Below are positions 5,732 to 5,863 of a stretch of 5,863 nt of DNA, piece after piece. The notes beneath the pieces are model-generated. The model saw only the letters and a program-made list of their open reading frames with translations. It ran no database searches and was not told the DNA's origin. The position numbers were made by a program, and so were the translations under genes. The DNA comes from Zymomonas sp. (lineage in GTDB: Bacteria; Pseudomonadota; Alphaproteobacteria; Sphingomonadales; Sphingomonadaceae): positions 1-5,863 of the forward strand of contig JAIYAJ010000293.1 of assembly GCA_027489105.1 (NCBI GenBank). Reading direction: 5' to 3'. How positions within the stretch are numbered: the first letter of the stretch is position 1; every line of letters starts with the position of its first letter.

Positions 5732-5863
5732 ATGGCAATGACCGACCTTATCCACTCTCTCCGGCAGGCGCTGGGCGCCGATGCGGTGGAGACCGGCGAG
5801 GACCGGCTGCGCTATTTTGCCAATGACGTCTATCGCACCGGCGGCCTCCCGCTCGCAGCGGTC
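5732..5863 (+). CDS. N-terminal fragment of a probable FAD-linked oxidase, cut by the window end
   Basis: Forty-four codons are open to the end of the window, beginning MAMTDLIHSLRQALGADAV and continuing with EDRLRYFANDVYRTGG and PLAAV. The pattern of a short helix (LRQALG), a DRLRYFANDVYR segment and then a PLAAV strand is typical of the extreme N terminus of FAD_binding_4 oxidoreductases (GlcD / lactate dehydrogenase / vanillyl-alcohol oxidase type), just before the FAD-binding Pro-loop. The FAD site itself lies outside the window, so the call rests on a short stretch. Two starts are possible: ATG at 5732, three bases after GGGG (5725-5728), or ATG at 5738, nine bases after it; the sequence does not decide. 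It faces away from the minus-strand operon, and a shared regulator would make functional sense, for example oxidation of a hydroxy acid or alcohol intermediate made by the operon enzymes. Confidence 0.72.
   Translation, partial: MAMTDLIHSLRQALGADAVETGEDRLRYFANDVYRTGGLPLAAV

Noticed and set aside
5577..5738. N-terminal extension of the AllA-like protein
   Set aside because: The extra residues resemble no family sequence and are rich in Cys, Arg and Trp. Good ribosome spacing exists for the inner ATG, and the region is needed as the divergent promoter.
5542..5826. Plus-strand open frame of 94 codons across the divergent region
   Set aside because: It overlaps the AllA-like start, crosses the promoter region and is out of frame with the better-supported FAD-oxidase start.

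Overview
The window is GC-rich bacterial DNA. Gene starts are mostly ATG, stop codons and starts are packed tightly, and third codon positions are rich in G and C. Codon style and gene content (Tat-exported DUF1838 protein, SsuD-like flavin monooxygenase, FAD-linked oxidase) suggest an alphaproteobacterium, most likely a sphingomonad (Sphingomonas, Sphingobium or Novosphingobium type). That assignment is inference. No RNA genes, insertion sequences, CRISPR arrays or long repeats were seen.

Left part (1-1357, plus strand): the end, or all, of a small beta-rich protein overlaps by four bases (ATGA) a secreted alpha/beta hydrolase with an intact-looking catalytic triad. The hydrolase stop lies only four bases from the stop of the oppositely oriented DUF1838 gene.

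Middle and right part (1362-5579, minus strand): a compact five-gene operon reads leftward. In order of transcription it encodes a ureidoglycolate lyase (AllA)-family protein, a 118-residue protein of unknown function, a SAM-dependent methyltransferase with a long N-terminal extension, an SsuD-like LLM-class flavin monooxygenase, and a Tat-exported DUF1838 protein. Most junctions are 1 to 4 bases, and two have the identical sequence TGACATG, so translation is probably coupled. The exception is the methyltransferase, which has its own strong GGAGG ribosome binding site.

Right edge (5732-5863, plus strand): the first 44 codons of what looks like an FAD-linked oxidase diverge from the operon across a 152-base intergenic region. 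This region must hold the operon promoter and probably that of the oxidase.

Taken together, the operon and the divergent oxidase look like an accessory catabolic or modification pathway: a flavin monooxygenase, an AllA-type C-N lyase fold, a methyltransferase, an FAD oxidase and an exported protein of unknown function. No other allantoin or purine genes and no sulfonate transport or flavin reductase genes are in the window, so neither the classic ureide pathway nor the classic Ssu pathway is supported. The substrate is unknown, and this is the best candidate here for an undescribed system.
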